A stretch of 64,000 nucleotides of DNA from Globisporangium splendens (GCA_006386115.1 VFIW01000159.1:1-64000), one strand, 5' to 3'; numbered from the stretch's first letter, positions 21,680 through 34,043 are shown. Notes: a model not told the origin generated them from the letters alone. Translations and numbers: made by a program.

Positions 21680-21752
21680 AGAGACGACAGTAGAGAGAGT
21701 TGAAGCAAAAACATAAAGTCTGTTGATCACCAATACTCTAAACATCGAGGTT

Positions 21753-22643
21753 TTATCGCATCCAGTGCTCGTGGCAGTAGAATTTGGGGTGACGGAGCTT
21801 TTCAACTGCATTGATGCTGCAGAAATAGTACGCGACAGCACCTATCGTGCAACTAGCCAGCAGCAAATGACCAATTTGAACGGGATCAGAGCATCTACAC
21901 GAATGACATTGCAGATACATACCCAGCTTTTGGATGCAGGAAAGCACGGGGTAGCCTGCTGCGTCCCAGATCTCCACGATATCGGCTCCATTGTTCAAGT
22001 GAGCCTGCCTTTCCACACCCACATCCATAAGTCAGATTCGTTATGCATTGCGGGGATTAACGTGGATTTTCGTCACTCACGAGTCGAGCCATGCCTAGCA
22101 GGATCGTGAGCAGCATGTACGCTGGCTGCACAAACAGGATCGCGCGAAACTCGGCGAACAGCATGTAGAACAAGCTGCTTCGGAAGAGAAACGTCGCGCA
22201 CAGCAGCGCAAGCAAATTGACCAGCGCAAAGATCTGCAGCAGCACCTGGACCCTATTTCGTTGCATGTCAATTAGCACTGATGCACTCAAATGGACACCC
22301 TCAATTGGCATTCTCTTATCCTGAAAGACAACACGGGAGACGCACATGGTCATGATCGTGTTGCTGTTGCTCGACGCGTCCTCCTGACCGGGCAGGTCGC
22401 CAAACTCAATGGAGGCATTGAACACGATGTCCACGAGCCACAGGCACGACAGCAGCGTGTAGTTGATGCCGAACAACGGGTTCTTCCCCCGATCATGCGC
22501 TGCGTCCTGCTGCTGGTGCTCCATGTTGGCAATCGTGACCTTTCGTTGTGGATACACATTCGTTCAATCAAACGTTGGTTACTTACTTTGACAAGCGTAT
22601 CATACGCGTCTTTTTGAACCCGTTCAAAACGTTTTCGCGCCAT
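21753..22643 (-). CDS. TMEM138: TMEM138-like ciliary membrane protein
   Basis: Predicted exons on the minus strand: 22643-22587, 22539-22321, 22245-22081, 22004-21923, 21841-21753; all phases fit. The product is about 170 aa with four hydrophobic segments. It resembles animal TMEM138 throughout: NYTLLSCLWLVDIVFN early, a middle segment LLFxxEF-like (FYMLFAEFRAILFV), and a C-terminus with YYF...AVEKLRHPKFYCHEHW. In animals TMEM138 acts at the ciliary transition zone; here it would serve zoospore flagella. Oddity: the second intron (22320-22246) looks like an intron (branch site GCTAATT, acceptor GTCCAG) but starts GATAAG, and it is stop-free and in frame. The start, 169 bp from the divergent EXO1 start, implies a shared promoter. 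Confidence 0.8.
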
Positions 22644-22759
22644 TTTCACCTCTTCCGCACCTTCGCGACCGTCAATCAATCAAGAGAGCATCACCCCGAT
22701 TCGACTCCTCTTCCCGACAGTAAAAGCCGCTCTGTACATAGAGAAAGCGCTTTTTTGCC

Positions 22760-22782
22760 TCTGTGTGTGTGTGTGTGTGTTC
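22760..22782. repeat. (TG)n microsatellite in the TMEM138/EXO1 divergent promoter
   Basis: About ten TG units lie 30 bp upstream of the EXO1 start codon, between two divergent genes. They would be in the EXO1 5' leader or core promoter. Confidence 0.85.
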
Positions 22783-22812
22783 GCACTGCGCATCGGCTGC
22801 AAGAGCGACGCC

Positions 22813-25415
22813 ATGGGCATCACGGGGCTGCTGCCGGCGCTCAAGAGCATCACAGAGACTAAGGGGCTCGAGGAGTATCGCGGCAAGACGCTCGCCGTCG
22901 ACGGCTACTGCTGGTGGGACTCATGCTCTTATATCCGAGACGTGCATGCATGAAACTCACTGCATGCATTTGTGTGTATCTATTGGCGGTGGTGAATGTG
23001 TAGGCTGCATCGCGCGATTTACTCGTGCAGTCAGGAGATCTGTCTCGGGCAGCCAACCGATAAGTGCGTTTCTTCTTTAAATTCGTGTGGCAGCCGCAGG
23101 TCTTTCGATATGTGTCTCTGATGCACCAGTGATTTTGTGTGGGTAGGTACATAAGTTATTTCATGGAGCGCGTGGAGATCCTGATTCGCAATGGGATCAC
23201 ACCGTACGTGGTGTTTGATGGCGGCCCACTGCCGATGAAGAAAGGCACCGAAGTGGAACGAAGAGCGTGCGTGGTGCATGTCATCTGACCTAATGCTGCA
23301 CGGTGTCAACACATAGGCAAGCGCAAGGAGTAACACTTGGATTTGGTTCCTTTTATTTCCTTTACCACAGCGCGCGACAGAAGAACCGAGAGCTCGGGAT
23401 TCAGTGCCACAAGCAACGGAATTACTCGGAGGCGAGAAAATACTTTTCAAGGGCGGCGGATGTCTCTCCATTCATGGCGCATCGAGTCATCCAGGTACCA
23501 ATTTGCCTCCTCCTTCCGTTGTCCACCTATGGACTCTTTCTCATGCGTTTTCGCGTTTTGTGCCTCCCTGTAGCGCTTGAAAGCTCAGAACGTGCAGTAT
23601 GTCGTCGCTCCGTACGAAGCCGACGCCCAGTTGGCGTTCCTGACTAAGAACGGCCTCGCCGACGGCGTGATCACCGAAGACTCCGACTGCCTGCCCTTCG
23701 GATGTGGCACCGTGCTGTTCAAGCTCGACAAAGACGGTGTCGGTATCGGCCAAGAGATCAAAGCGTCCAACCTCAAGAAGAACAAAGGATTGCTGTTTCA
23801 TATGTTTACCCACGAAATGGTACGATATCATATGAGGATGCTGCAGGGTTCGATTAAAGATGTATTTCCTGGTGGCTGATCGCTTTTGCTGTTTTTCTCT
23901 TTAGTTTTTAGAGATGTGCATTTTCTCGGGATGTGATTATCTACCGAGTCTCCCAGGATTTGGCCTCAAGAAGGCGTACACTGCACTCAAGCAGCACGGA
24001 ACTTTCACCAAGGTACGAGAGCTCTATCGTCACTGGTATTTGTGTATCCACTAGTTGTCCCTAACTCGCAAAACTCTCTCTCTTTCTGATCCTTTCTTTA
24101 GATCATTCGAGCGCTTCGCTTGGAAGGCAAAGTGCGCATCCCGCCCACGTACGAAGCTGAGTTTGAAAAGGCACTGCTGACATTCCGTCACCAGCGCGTG
24201 TACGATCCGAAAACGCGACAGATTGTGCTGTTGACTCCGATTCCAGATCGTGGTTTGGCTGCTGATGAAGATGCGGCCATGGAGTTTCTTGGACCGATGC
24301 TGCAGCAGGATGTTGCTCAGGCGATCGCAGAAGGAGATATGGACCCGATCACGATGGAGCGCTTCCCGGCAGCTGCTGTTCCACCGCCAACCACAACACA
24401 CAACAATGGTGAACAGTTCACTCAGGCCAGAAATGCCAATACTTTTGCTAACCCACTTGCCGTCACCAGGTCATCAAATGTCATTGTTCAAGGACAGCAA
24501 AGACCAGCTCAACCTCAGGCGGTACAACAAAGTCGTCCAGTTCCTGCTGCCCTGCATCAGCAAGCACGCAAGTTCCCAGTTTCGTTTGCGAGCCGAGCCG
24601 AAGCCATCAGGTGCGCGTCACAGCCACGTACTAATGCGAAGCCGGGTGCATCAGAAACGTCGCCACATGTGATCAGTCGATACTTTGCCGCCCAAGCGAA
24701 GCGAGCATCGCCGTTAGATGAAGCGGAAAAGAGTCTCAGCAGTTCGCTTGGAGCGTCGTCATCATCGAGTTTTGAGAGCCAAGAGCCACTCGAGGTAGAT
24801 ATTGCAAGAAGCATCTCGTTTTCTCCCGTCGAAGAGAAGAAACAGATTCATGCCACTACGACAAAAGATAAGGAAAATCAGACCCCACCACGAGACATTG
24901 CACCGCCACCAGTCGTGAAAGAAAACGCTTTTTCGCGTATGATGAAGGCCGGCTCGTTGATCCAGAAACAGTCTCTGAAGCGAAAGGCGACCACTTCCAT
25001 GCACAATCGACGTGGAAAACAGAAGTCAAGTCTGTTCGCACATCAGCGAACGTCCGTCGTCCAACAGATGAAGCAATACGCCCACGTTGCTACTTCAAAC
25101 AGCAACAACAACGCATCACGCAGTTATTCTGCTTCATCCTCGAGCAGCAGCTGTGACAGTGGAGCGAATACGAGTAGTGAACGAGAACCTCCATCCAACC
25201 AGGACACGAACGAGCCAGAAGTAGAGTGCGACGCTGCGGTGGACGAAGAGCCTAAAGCCGTCGTTGCGCGTGGTTCGTACCTGTCTGGCGTGAAGCAAGC
25301 AGCCAAAGCGCATGAAGACGACAGCAACCAGCAAAGCTCCGACGCCAACAAGAGACCATCAGCCCAGCCATCGACGCTGCTGGCGTCTCTCGACCGCTTT
25401 CGGTATAAGAACTAA
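22813..25415 (+). CDS. EXO1: Exonuclease 1 (FEN1/XPG family nuclease)
   Basis: 5'-3' exonuclease and flap endonuclease in mismatch repair and double-strand-break resection, acting in the nucleus. Predicted exons: 22813-22913, 23004-23063, 23147-23266, 23317-23329, 23381-23494, 23574-23819, 23905-24012, 24102-25415. The start [11 protein letters not shown] is the conserved N-terminus. Metal-site acidic residues are visible in [28 protein letters not shown] and [21 protein letters not shown] is diagnostic. The last exon gives a helix-hairpin-helix end followed by about 330 residues of low-complexity, Ser/Gln-rich tail, as in other EXO1 proteins. The 13-nt fourth exon is the least certain part; 3' acceptors at 23370 and 23380 both exist and phase favours the latter. 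Confidence 0.9.
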
Positions 25416-26059
25416 CCTCTCTGTGTCTCTCTCAATACACTTGTGCGTTACCCTTGCTCTGAAGCTTGCAGCCCCCCATTTCGTGGCAAACCAAGTCGCC
25501 TGGCGCGGATGAAATTCATTGAGATGCGTTTCCAAAACGCATGCGTTTGGTTTTGTCCGCTTCACGCCGCTCCACAGGAGTTCTTTGCGCTGGTGTCTGC
25601 TGTTATATTTATAACCGAGTGCAACGTACAGCAACCATGAGTTGGTTGCACGCCGCCAAGGTAGGAAACGCGAGCAGCAGTTTTGAAAACTCCGTGCGTC
25701 TTAGTAATTTTACGACGCATCCAGGAGTGAGCCTCGCATTGTGGCTGTGTGCGTGATCCAGTGCAATTCGCCCTGAGATCTCACCCAGAATCCGTTTTGC
25801 CTCACTCACTCACCTTCTCTCTCGTTCTGCGTCAATCTCGAAAGCTTAGGTTCTCATTCCTGGCCGCTCTTCAACGGAGAATCGCGAGCGCCGACGCAGT
25901 TTGCCGAAACTCGACAATTTGCTGTTATCTTGCAGGAGCACTCCTCTCCAGTGTGCTTGAAACAATCCTTTTCGTGACAGATCCGTGCTTCAACTTCAGT
26001 CTAGCCTCGTAACTCTCGACGAAGTGACTGCGCAAATCAGTCAGTAGGAAACGAAAAAG
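25416..26059. other. Intergenic region, EXO1 3' end to MAP kinase 5' end
   Basis: 644 bp without a convincing gene. A short ATG frame at 25637 (MSWLHAAK) is followed by a GTAGGAAA donor-like sequence and could be a leader exon, but no partner is evident. TCATTCC near 25854 resembles an oomycete initiator. Confidence 0.4.
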
Positions 26060-27853
26060 ATGGCGAGCTCGGTCCCGGATGGGAGTTTCCAGCCTCCAGT
26101 GTCAGCAGCTCCGTCGACCTCGCTGTTTTCGCCGTCGCAAGAGAAGCAGAGCGAGCTCATGGGTTCTAATTCTGGCACGACGCCGGTAGCGAACATGAAC
26201 GACCCGCAGTGCTCGCCACGAAAGGTGACTTCTGCAGCTGGAGCGTCTCAGTCCAATGCGGTTATTTCCACGGGAATGCGTCCAGACACGTATTCGTTCG
26301 TGGTCTCCGGTACGACGTTCCAGATTGACCTCAAGTACAAGTTTCTCAAACCCATCGGCCACGGCGCCTACGGAGTCGTCATGTACGTTTTCGCTTTCGC
26401 TATTGCACATTGGGCATTTTGAAACCAGGACCAGACTCACCCCAACCTTGTTATTTGTGTCTGCAGCTCGGCGGAAAACTCCGAATCGAAGGACAAAGTC
26501 GCGATCAAGAAGATCTCCAAGGCGTTTGAGGACATTGTCGACGCAAAGCGCATTTTGCGCGAAATTAAGCTCCTGCAGCATTTCGACCACGAAAACGTGA
26601 TCACGATCGTCGACTTGCTGCCGCCAGCGTCCGTGACCGAGTTTGAGGACGTGTACATCATCTCGGACCTCATGGAGACCGATCTGCGCCGCATCATCTA
26701 CTCGCGCCAACCGCTCACGGACGACCACATCCAGTACTTCCTCTACCAGGTACGTACGAGTTCGTAGCCCCTCGTCAAGTTGATCAAACGTAAAACTAAC
26801 CATCGACGTTGTTAAAATGCACAGATCCTCCGAGCGCTAAAGTACATCCACTCGGCGAATGTGCTCCACCGAGATCTCAAGCCGTCGAATCTGCTGCTCA
26901 ACTCGAATTGCGACCTCAAGATTTGCGATTTCGGACTCGCGCGCGGCGTCGAGTCGGACGAGGACAACATGGAACTGACCGAGTACGTCGTCACGCGGTG
27001 GTACCGCGCGCCGGAGATCATGCTCTCAACTAAGGAGTACACCAAGGCCATCGACATCTGGTCGACCGGGTGCATCTTCGCCGAGCTGCTTGGTCGCAAG
27101 CCTCTGTTCCCCGGAGACGACTACACCCACCAGCTGCAGATCATCTGCGACAAACTCGGCACGCCTCGCGAAGACGAGTTGCATTTCGTGACGAGCGAAA
27201 AGACCAAGCGGTTCATGAAGAGCCAGCCGATGAAACCCGGCGTGCCCTTCTCGAAATTGTACCCGGCGACGAACCCGATGGCGATCGATCTGCTCGAGCG
27301 CGTGCTCGTGTTCGACCCGGCAAAGCGCATCTCAGTCGAAGAAGCGCTCGCGCACCCGTACCTGGACTCGCTGCACAATGCTGACGACGAACCTGTGGCA
27401 GACTCGTCGTTCAGCTTTGATTTTGAAAAGGAGGAGCTCACGAAGACACGGCTCCAGGAGCTCATCTTTGAGTGCGTCCATCAAATTCTCATCTTATTGT
27501 TATGGAAAGTTGTCGTTACTGATGCAGGCGGTGCTTGTGTTGTGCATAGGGAGATTTGCAAGTTTCACCCGGAGGCGCAGTTTGTGCACAGCAGCGTGGG
27601 GGAAGAAGCTGTCGGCGTCGTCGTCAACGGATCCAATCCATCCGAACGACCCAAAGCTCGCGCAACTTTTGAGTCCGAGGTGCGTTGGATTTGGTGTGCA
27701 TCGTTTTGCTGAGAATCCTCAACCAATTTGCTCACCTTTGTCTCCAAACAGCAACACAATGAGCGCAACGGAGGGATGACGAATCGACTGACAAACTCAT
27801 CATTCACAACACCAACAACAACGAAAGCAAGTACACAAGCAAAAGTAGCATGA
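26060..27853 (+). CDS. Mitogen-activated protein kinase, TEY type
   Basis: Predicted exons: 26060-26382, 26467-26749, 26825-27471, 27550-27679, 27752-27853. Serine/threonine kinase at the end of a MAPK cascade. After a Ser-rich N-terminal extension of about 90 residues come the glycine loop IGHGAYGVV, the VAIKKI lysine, catalytic [17 protein letters not shown] and the activation loop TEY ([16 protein letters not shown]), which groups it with ERK-like rather than p38- or JNK-like kinases. An acidic common-docking-like segment (HNADDEP) follows the kinase core. The Asn/Thr-rich tail is unremarkable. Its stop lies 105 bp from the convergent DPH1 stop. Confidence 0.93.
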
Positions 27854-27958
27854 CTGATGCACACAGGATGTGAAAGACAAAAACGAATCAAGCACGTGGC
27901 ATTATATACTGTTTCCAAGTTGTTCTTTGCTTTCCTCATCTCCTTTTTGCTTCGCCAC

Positions 27959-29944
27959 CTAAGCGACAACAGGCTTCTCCTTTGGCGCCTCGTGGTAGTT
28001 TGTCCACGCGCCGCTGCCCTTGGCGTAGAAATCCATCGGATACGAGTCTTCCTGCCACTGCGCGCGCTCCAAGCACACTTCGGCTTCGTACGGAGACAAC
28101 AACGGCTACGGAACAAACAGACAAGCGACATAATAACTAGCATGAGAATCCCCGTCATCTCGTCAACCGTTACAAATTTAGACCATCTTACCTTTGTGAA
28201 CGCGTAGCCCCAGTCAATCGACAGCCGTGGACACGCGATTTGGATCCACGCGTCAACATCGTGGAAGCGAGCCAACTTGTCTGGGAAAATCTCTGAGAGC
28301 AGCAGCACGAAGAACTCTTTGCCGCGCTGCTGCAGCAGATCCTTGATCCGGTCGAGGATGAGCGGATTGCCCTGACGCCCAAGCGTTCCCAGGATAATCC
28401 CAAACTTCTGCGCAGACTTGGCCGTCGCGATCGCATCGGAGCGCACTTTCATCATCTGCGGCAGGTCGTACTTTTCGATCGACAGGATTTTCGGGTACGG
28501 ATCGTACCGATATGACTGCAACTTTGGGTTCGCGATCATCGTAGCCTAGGCACAGCAACAGCGAAATCCTCATAATTCGATTCATTCATAGTTCAGGTCA
28601 AAAAGAGCGTAAGAAGAGTCACGTACCTCGAGGTGGAAGCGGCCATCGGCGATGAACACAAGCGCGTCGACACCGTCGATAACTGGCGACGTGCAGCCCA
28701 GCACTTCACCTGGAGACAGCGGCTTCGCTTGCGGCACCGACAGATGCGAGAAATGCACCGCGAGTTTCGTTGACGCCGCGTGAATCGAACTCGCAAACTG
28801 AATCGTGCCCATCAGCGCAATCTATCAAAGTATAAGATGAGGAGTTTAGAATCAAAACTTACCAAAGCTGATTAAACAGTAAGTAGAAAGCGATTCGCAC
28901 CTTTGTGTCGGGCTTGAACGTGAGCTTCATGCACTCAACGAGCTACGGTACGAGTATAAACGACGAAAGTGGGATCACCATGCAGTAGGCACATACTCCA
29001 TATAGATCCCAACACACACATGGGAAAGCGGATACGTACATGGTCGACATCGATCGAAATGTCCACGAAGACGTAGAGCATCTTGATGGTCGTCACGTCG
29101 ATGGGTACAAGGCAACTGTGGCCGTAGTGCACCATAAAATCGGCGCCAAGCGCAATCGCAGTGAGGTCATCCACACAACACGCGCCATACGTCACCTATA
29201 CATGCAGATTAGCATTCGTGAGTCAGCCATTTTCACCGCATTAACAGCAGCCATTAGCATTACGTACATCTCCCAGGATGATGGTGTCGGCGCCGGTGAA
29301 GCGCTCGATGATGTCCGAAATGACGCACGAATAGAGCAAGAGACCTTCCGGAAACTGCAGCGCGACGCGCTTGCTGTTGGCTTGACGGATACGCCACACA
29401 GTCTTGCGGATCTCAAAGTTGTAATTCCACGGCAGCTAATGCACATACACAATCGACGTTTAAACGTCTCTCTCATGTGACAAGCATACTGCGACAGCAT
29501 ACTTACCTGCTCCATGGCCTTCGTGAGCTCAGGGTCGTTTTGGATGTCTTCAGGGATTTGGTTGGCCATGCGGCGCTTCAGCGCGGCCTCCGACGGCTTC
29601 CGCTTCGTCGCACGAGGCTTGCGCACCACAAGCTCACTACCGCCTTGTGCATTGCAACTAATAGCAGAACATTCACGCAAGCGCACAACTGCACCATGAG
29701 TATCCAAGGGCAAGTCCATTCCTGCATGCGCATGCATGCATATCACTCATTCACACCTTTGCTCGCCGCATCCGCTGTCTACGCTGCAACACGCCTTCGC
29801 TGCGCTGGCGTCGCCTGACGAGGGGAACGCCTTCTTGCCAGAGAAGCGCAGTGGCTCAGACGGTGCTGCTGCTACTGCACTTAGTTCCACTTGTTGCGCC
29901 GTAGCTGCCGGCACCGCGTTCCCATTCACCATGGCTCCATCCAT
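27959..29944 (-). CDS. DPH1: Diphthamide biosynthesis protein 1 (Dph1)
   Basis: Predicted exons on the minus strand: 29944-29757, 29636-29507, 29435-29268, 29195-29040, 28942-28901, 28821-28627, 28545-28192, 28105-27959; all phases close, giving 459 aa. With Dph2 it performs the first step of diphthamide synthesis on elongation factor 2, transferring a 3-amino-3-carboxypropyl group from SAM with a 4Fe-4S cluster. The three cluster cysteines are visible in [15 protein letters not shown] and [11 protein letters not shown]. Other family marks are [19 protein letters not shown] and [13 protein letters not shown]. The N-terminal 60 residues are Ala/Ser-rich and variable. It is divergent from the bZIP gene. 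Confidence 0.93.
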
Positions 29945-30776
29945 TTTGGCTCACTGTCGTGACCGATTCTGAGTACCAACCAGGGTACTTACTGTAGCTG
30001 TTCGTCTTAAGTGCGGCAACTGGAGCAGGAACCCAAAGTTACGAGATGGGATGAAGTTTCGGGGCAAATACATTCATTTTGGGCTCTCGGGAGACACACA
30101 CGCACGTGCTTACCGTAATCTCCGTCATCCTTGAGGAAAAGCGCGCTTGTGAATTGAATAGTTTACCTGCATAGATAATATATCCCTCTTATATAGAATA
30201 AATGCAAATCATCTGTTTATTTTGCAGTTCCAGTACCTCTTTCAATCGCATGTTGCTGGCAAATCGCTGCTCAAGGGCACCATCTGCGCTCTGATTGGCT
30301 GGTTCCAAAGCGACACACTCGCGAAAGACGATATGATGACGCTGTTTTGCTCAGATGTCATCCCTCCCCCCTACCCCTTCATATCGCACTCACTTCCATT
30401 TCCGCCAATCATCATCCTTCAATAGTTATCTGTTGTCACTTTGATTGGCAGGATTTTCTGCTGCCTCGCCCATCCCTTTCGCTCAGGAACGAAGGGCTCG
30501 GGGTCGTCTCTCCGCCACTCTTGTTCCCATCCCGCGCTTTTGCCTCCACAGACGGGCTTACGTAAACCCGCACTCGATGGCGATCACTTGCCGTTTTGCC
30601 GCGCCTCGAGCCACTTCTTCCGTAATCACGCGCCTTCGCGAGCCGCTCGCTCCATAATCGATTGCGCCAACTTTCCGTCACCAAAGCCCCCAGTTGAAGC
30701 CACCGCCGTACATACACGCGCCTTTTAATCGCTCTCCTGGTCCCAAGGTATCTTCCCAGTAAATCAGACGACCTCC
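29945..30776. other. Divergent intergenic region between DPH1 and the bZIP gene
   Basis: 832 bp. It holds a TATA-like CTTATATAGAATAAATG near 30189 and a pyrimidine-rich CACTTCCATTTCC near 30388 resembling an oomycete initiator. No supported coding sequence. Confidence 0.4.
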
Positions 30777-32543
30777 ATGGACGGATTCCACAATCTGCTG
30801 CAGGCCACGAACGCGCGCGGTGCTGCGAACGGCACCAGCGGCGGCGCGACCAACGGACTGCACAACACGCTCTCGCAGACACTGCAGGGCCACTCGATGA
30901 GCATGACCCAGGCGCTGAACGGCGGCGCCGCGAATGGCATGGCGCTGCCCATGGGGATGAGTCTCCCGATGCCCATGGGCACCGCGGGGAACGGTCTCGC
31001 GCCTATTCACCGCATGAACCAGATGGGCTCCCAGCAAATGTTCCCGAGTCTGGGGATGCCGGTGCCCACGTCGGCGACAGGAAGCCCTGCTGCCTCGGTG
31101 TCGTCGACCACGACGACGGCGTCCACGAACGGAACGGCGGGCGCCAAGGGAAAGCCGAAGGCGGCTGCGTCCGCGGCCAGCAAGAAGCGTAAGGCGCCTG
31201 CACCGTCTTCGTCGGTGAACGATGGTGACGACTCCAGCGTTGAGGAAAACGAACCGGTGGAGTACGAAGACCCCAAGGCCAAGCGTCGTGCGCAGATCGC
31301 CAAGGCCGCGCGTAAGCATCGTCAGCGTCAGAAGGATGAGCTGATCTCGCTGCGATCCAAGGTGAAGGACCTTAAGGAGCAGATCGAGGTGCTCCAGTCG
31401 AGTGAACCCTCGGAGCACAACACGGAGCTCGGTTGGAAGCAAGAAGCCGAGCAGCATGCTGAGATTCGTGCGCGCGTGGACCAAGAAAACGAGTTCCTGC
31501 GCAAGACGTTGATGGAGCAGATGAAGTTTATCCAGCGCCTCCAGGACTACTTCACCAAGCAGCCACTGCTCAACATGCCTTCATTGGACATGATCCTGAA
31601 CTCGTCGTCTTCGGCGTCGACGACGCCTGCGGCGCTGTCCAACACCATCTCGGCGGCCTCGGGCACCCTCCAACTGCAGTCGAGCTCGTTCAAGGACCAG
31701 TTGTTGCAATTGGCGGTGGACGCCATGAGCAGCGCCGACAAGCAGCTCACGCAGTGTGAATCGTCGTTCCGTAGCCCAAAGAACCCGACGATGACGTACT
31801 TTGGCCTCCAGGTGCAGTACGAGATGAGCAAGAACGAGATGGGCATCTTTTTCCGCCACCAAATGTACAATTGTGATGCGCGCACGGTCGGCGAAGACCT
31901 CTGGTCCTGCGTTGGCGACGTCGAGTTTGAGAAGAAGTTTCCGTTCATGGAAACGGCCGAGGTATGTCTTGTCACCCTCTAATTCTCCGTGTATTGTGCC
32001 TCAGTAGCTAACATTCTCCTTTTATAGCTTTTGGAAGACGTGGACGCCAACACCAAGTACGTTCGTCGCGTGGTGCACTTGACGATCTCGAACGATGCGG
32101 CCCAGGGCGGCACCATGAAGGAAGAGAGCCTGACGGTGAACCAGAAGCGCGAGAACCCTGACGGCAGTCTCTACTACGTCGCCCGATCTGTGCTGAACGA
32201 TCCTAGCCACCCAAAGTCGGCCGACCACATTCGTCGCAATCAGACCACTGCGTACGTACTTCTCTATCATCTGGAAGACCTTCGTGGTTGAGTTGAGTGT
32301 CTTCTGACATTGTTGTCTATGTGACTATTGGTCTACAGTGTTTCTCTTCGTAACTTTAACGACACGACGGGCACGGGCTGCATGATGCTCTGGTCGGTCA
32401 AGGTCGTGATCGACAAGGAGCCGGATGAGCGCTCCAAGACCGCCAACATCCCGGACATCATCCTGAAGAACCTCTTCGAGATCTCGCCAGTGTACGTGAA
32501 GGCGATCGTGGACCGCGCACGAGGCGCGATGCAGCATCTGTAA
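30777..32543 (+). CDS. bZIP transcription factor with variant basic region
   Basis: Predicted exons: 30777-31961, 32028-32251, 32339-32543; 537 aa. The N-terminus is Gly/Asn/Met-rich, then Ala/Thr/Ser-rich with a basic KKRKAP signal. The bZIP lies at about residues 166-210: basic region RAQIAKAARKHRQRQK, then leucines at 192, 199 and 206, nine residues after Arg182, exactly the canonical register. The position normally held by the DNA-contacting Asn is Ile174, and the usual Ser/Cys is His181. About 300 residues follow with a conserved-looking C-terminal half (YFGLQVQYEMSKNEMG, CMMLWSVKVVIDKEP), a type of tail I do not recognise but which looks folded. Probably nuclear; altered DNA specificity is likely. 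Confidence 0.85.
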
Positions 32544-32800
32544 GCACCCAAGTAGATTTTCTATTCCCACGCTCCTCTTGGCACTCTATGAGAGAAGCGA
32601 GTGGGTTGGTTTGAGTTCAGTGGATGTCAGAAGTGCGTGCGCAATACTCAAGTATATATAACGTTATTCTCTTAACCAAAGTGAAAGAAAAACAACAAAA
32701 TGCAAAGAAAGTTTGAGCTCCTTTCCGTGTTTCACCCTTTTCTGTAGTGGTTAGTGAGCCCATGGTGAGGCTCCTTGCTACGTTTGCACGATTTTTCTCT

Positions 32801-34043
32801 TTATCTGTAACGACTGCGCGTGTGATCGCGGCTGTCGCGACGGCTGCGCTCGCGGTCCCGACTCGTGCTGCGGCTTCGGTTCCTGCGCGAAGCTCCATCT
32901 CGTCCGCTGTTTCGTCTGGACGGAGGACTCCGGCTCCGACTGCTGCCGCGACGCCGATCGCGACTGCGGCTTCGTCGACTTGACGAAGCCTCGTGCTTCC
33001 TCGTTGGCGACGCACTGCGCTTTCTTGAAGCAGCCTCATCTTTTGATGAGGGCGACGAAACGGAGCGTGAACTTGACGCTTTCTCGTCTAATGGTGCTCG
33101 CTCCGAGGCTCGTTCGTTCGATGGCTGGTAAATGGCGCTGTAGGACTGCTGCAGACGCGCGAGGGCTGCAGCTTCCCGCTCGGCTTTGGTGGCTTTGCCA
33201 TTTTTCTTTTTCACGCCGAAGTCGTCGTAGCCGTCCTCACCGATTTCTTTTTTCGCAGATGTGACGCTGTATAGTGACATTCGCAAACAGTGTCGATGAG
33301 TTAATTCGACCTGGACCCCATCAAAGGCATAACAAAGAAACAAAATAGAGGTTCATACCGTCCTTGCCGCTCATTAAAGCCGCCGCCCGCACCATCGCGC
33401 TTCTCGTCCTGTTGTTTGTCACACACAGCATGGCCATTAATATATATATATAAACCAATAATTGTAGTGTTTCACAGCATCAACTACGTTTCAACGTACC
33501 AGTCCAGGTATCCCAGGCTTGGAGCTCTTGCAAATGTTGCACTCGTTACGACGTTCCCAGTTGACATTTCCGCATCTGTAGCACAATAAGCGAGCCGTAT
33601 TAATCACATACGCTTTATGCACATGCATGAATGCATAATGCCCCGCATTAAATGCATCCATGAACGTACGTGTTGCATGTCCAGTCGCCTGCCTGGAAGA
33701 GACCCGGTGGACCTGCAGGGGGTACGCCTGCTGCTTTCGCGCTTGGCCTGCTGCTCGACGCTCCACCAGCACCCTCTGGTCGTCCGGTGTGGCAGCGGTT
33801 GCATTCATTCCGCCGCGCGAAATTGATGTTTCCGCATCTGTCACGTTAGAAATGGAGATCGTTTGCCAGAGTGAGAAAGATACATCGCCAGACAAATAGA
33901 GGACTGTGAGTGCACGCATATCAGCGCCACAATAAGCACGCGCATTCGCACCCTGGGTTCGGACACTGCCAGTCGCCCTCGTTCATCTGGAAGCCCCCAC
34001 CGGCGCCGCGGCCACGGCCACCACCACCGCGTCCGCCCAGCAT
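32801..34043 (-). CDS. ZRANB2: ZRANB2-like RanBP2-type zinc finger and RS-domain splicing protein
   Basis: Predicted exons on the minus strand: 34043-33952, 33837-33670, 33575-33500, 33408-33359, 33266-32801; 283 aa, all phases consistent. An RGG-rich start ([13 protein letters not shown]) precedes two RanBP2-type zinc fingers: [17 protein letters not shown]... CNRC and [15 protein letters not shown]... CNIC. Each has the W-x-C...C...N...C-x2-C pattern, and each is split by an intron just before the second cysteine. [10 protein letters not shown] and [11 protein letters not shown] follow, then a long Arg/Ser-rich tail. Human ZRANB2 has the same order and binds single-stranded GGU RNA to affect splice-site choice in the nucleus. 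Confidence 0.88.

Noticed and set aside
20738..21841. 367-codon minus-strand ORF opposite methionine aminopeptidase
   Set aside because: A shadow of the conserved gene on the other strand; GC-rich third positions make antisense frames open. No domain seen.
25637..25756. Short ATG frame MSWLHAAK with a donor-like GTAGG
   Set aside because: No matching downstream exon; could be a leader exon of the MAP kinase but unsupported.
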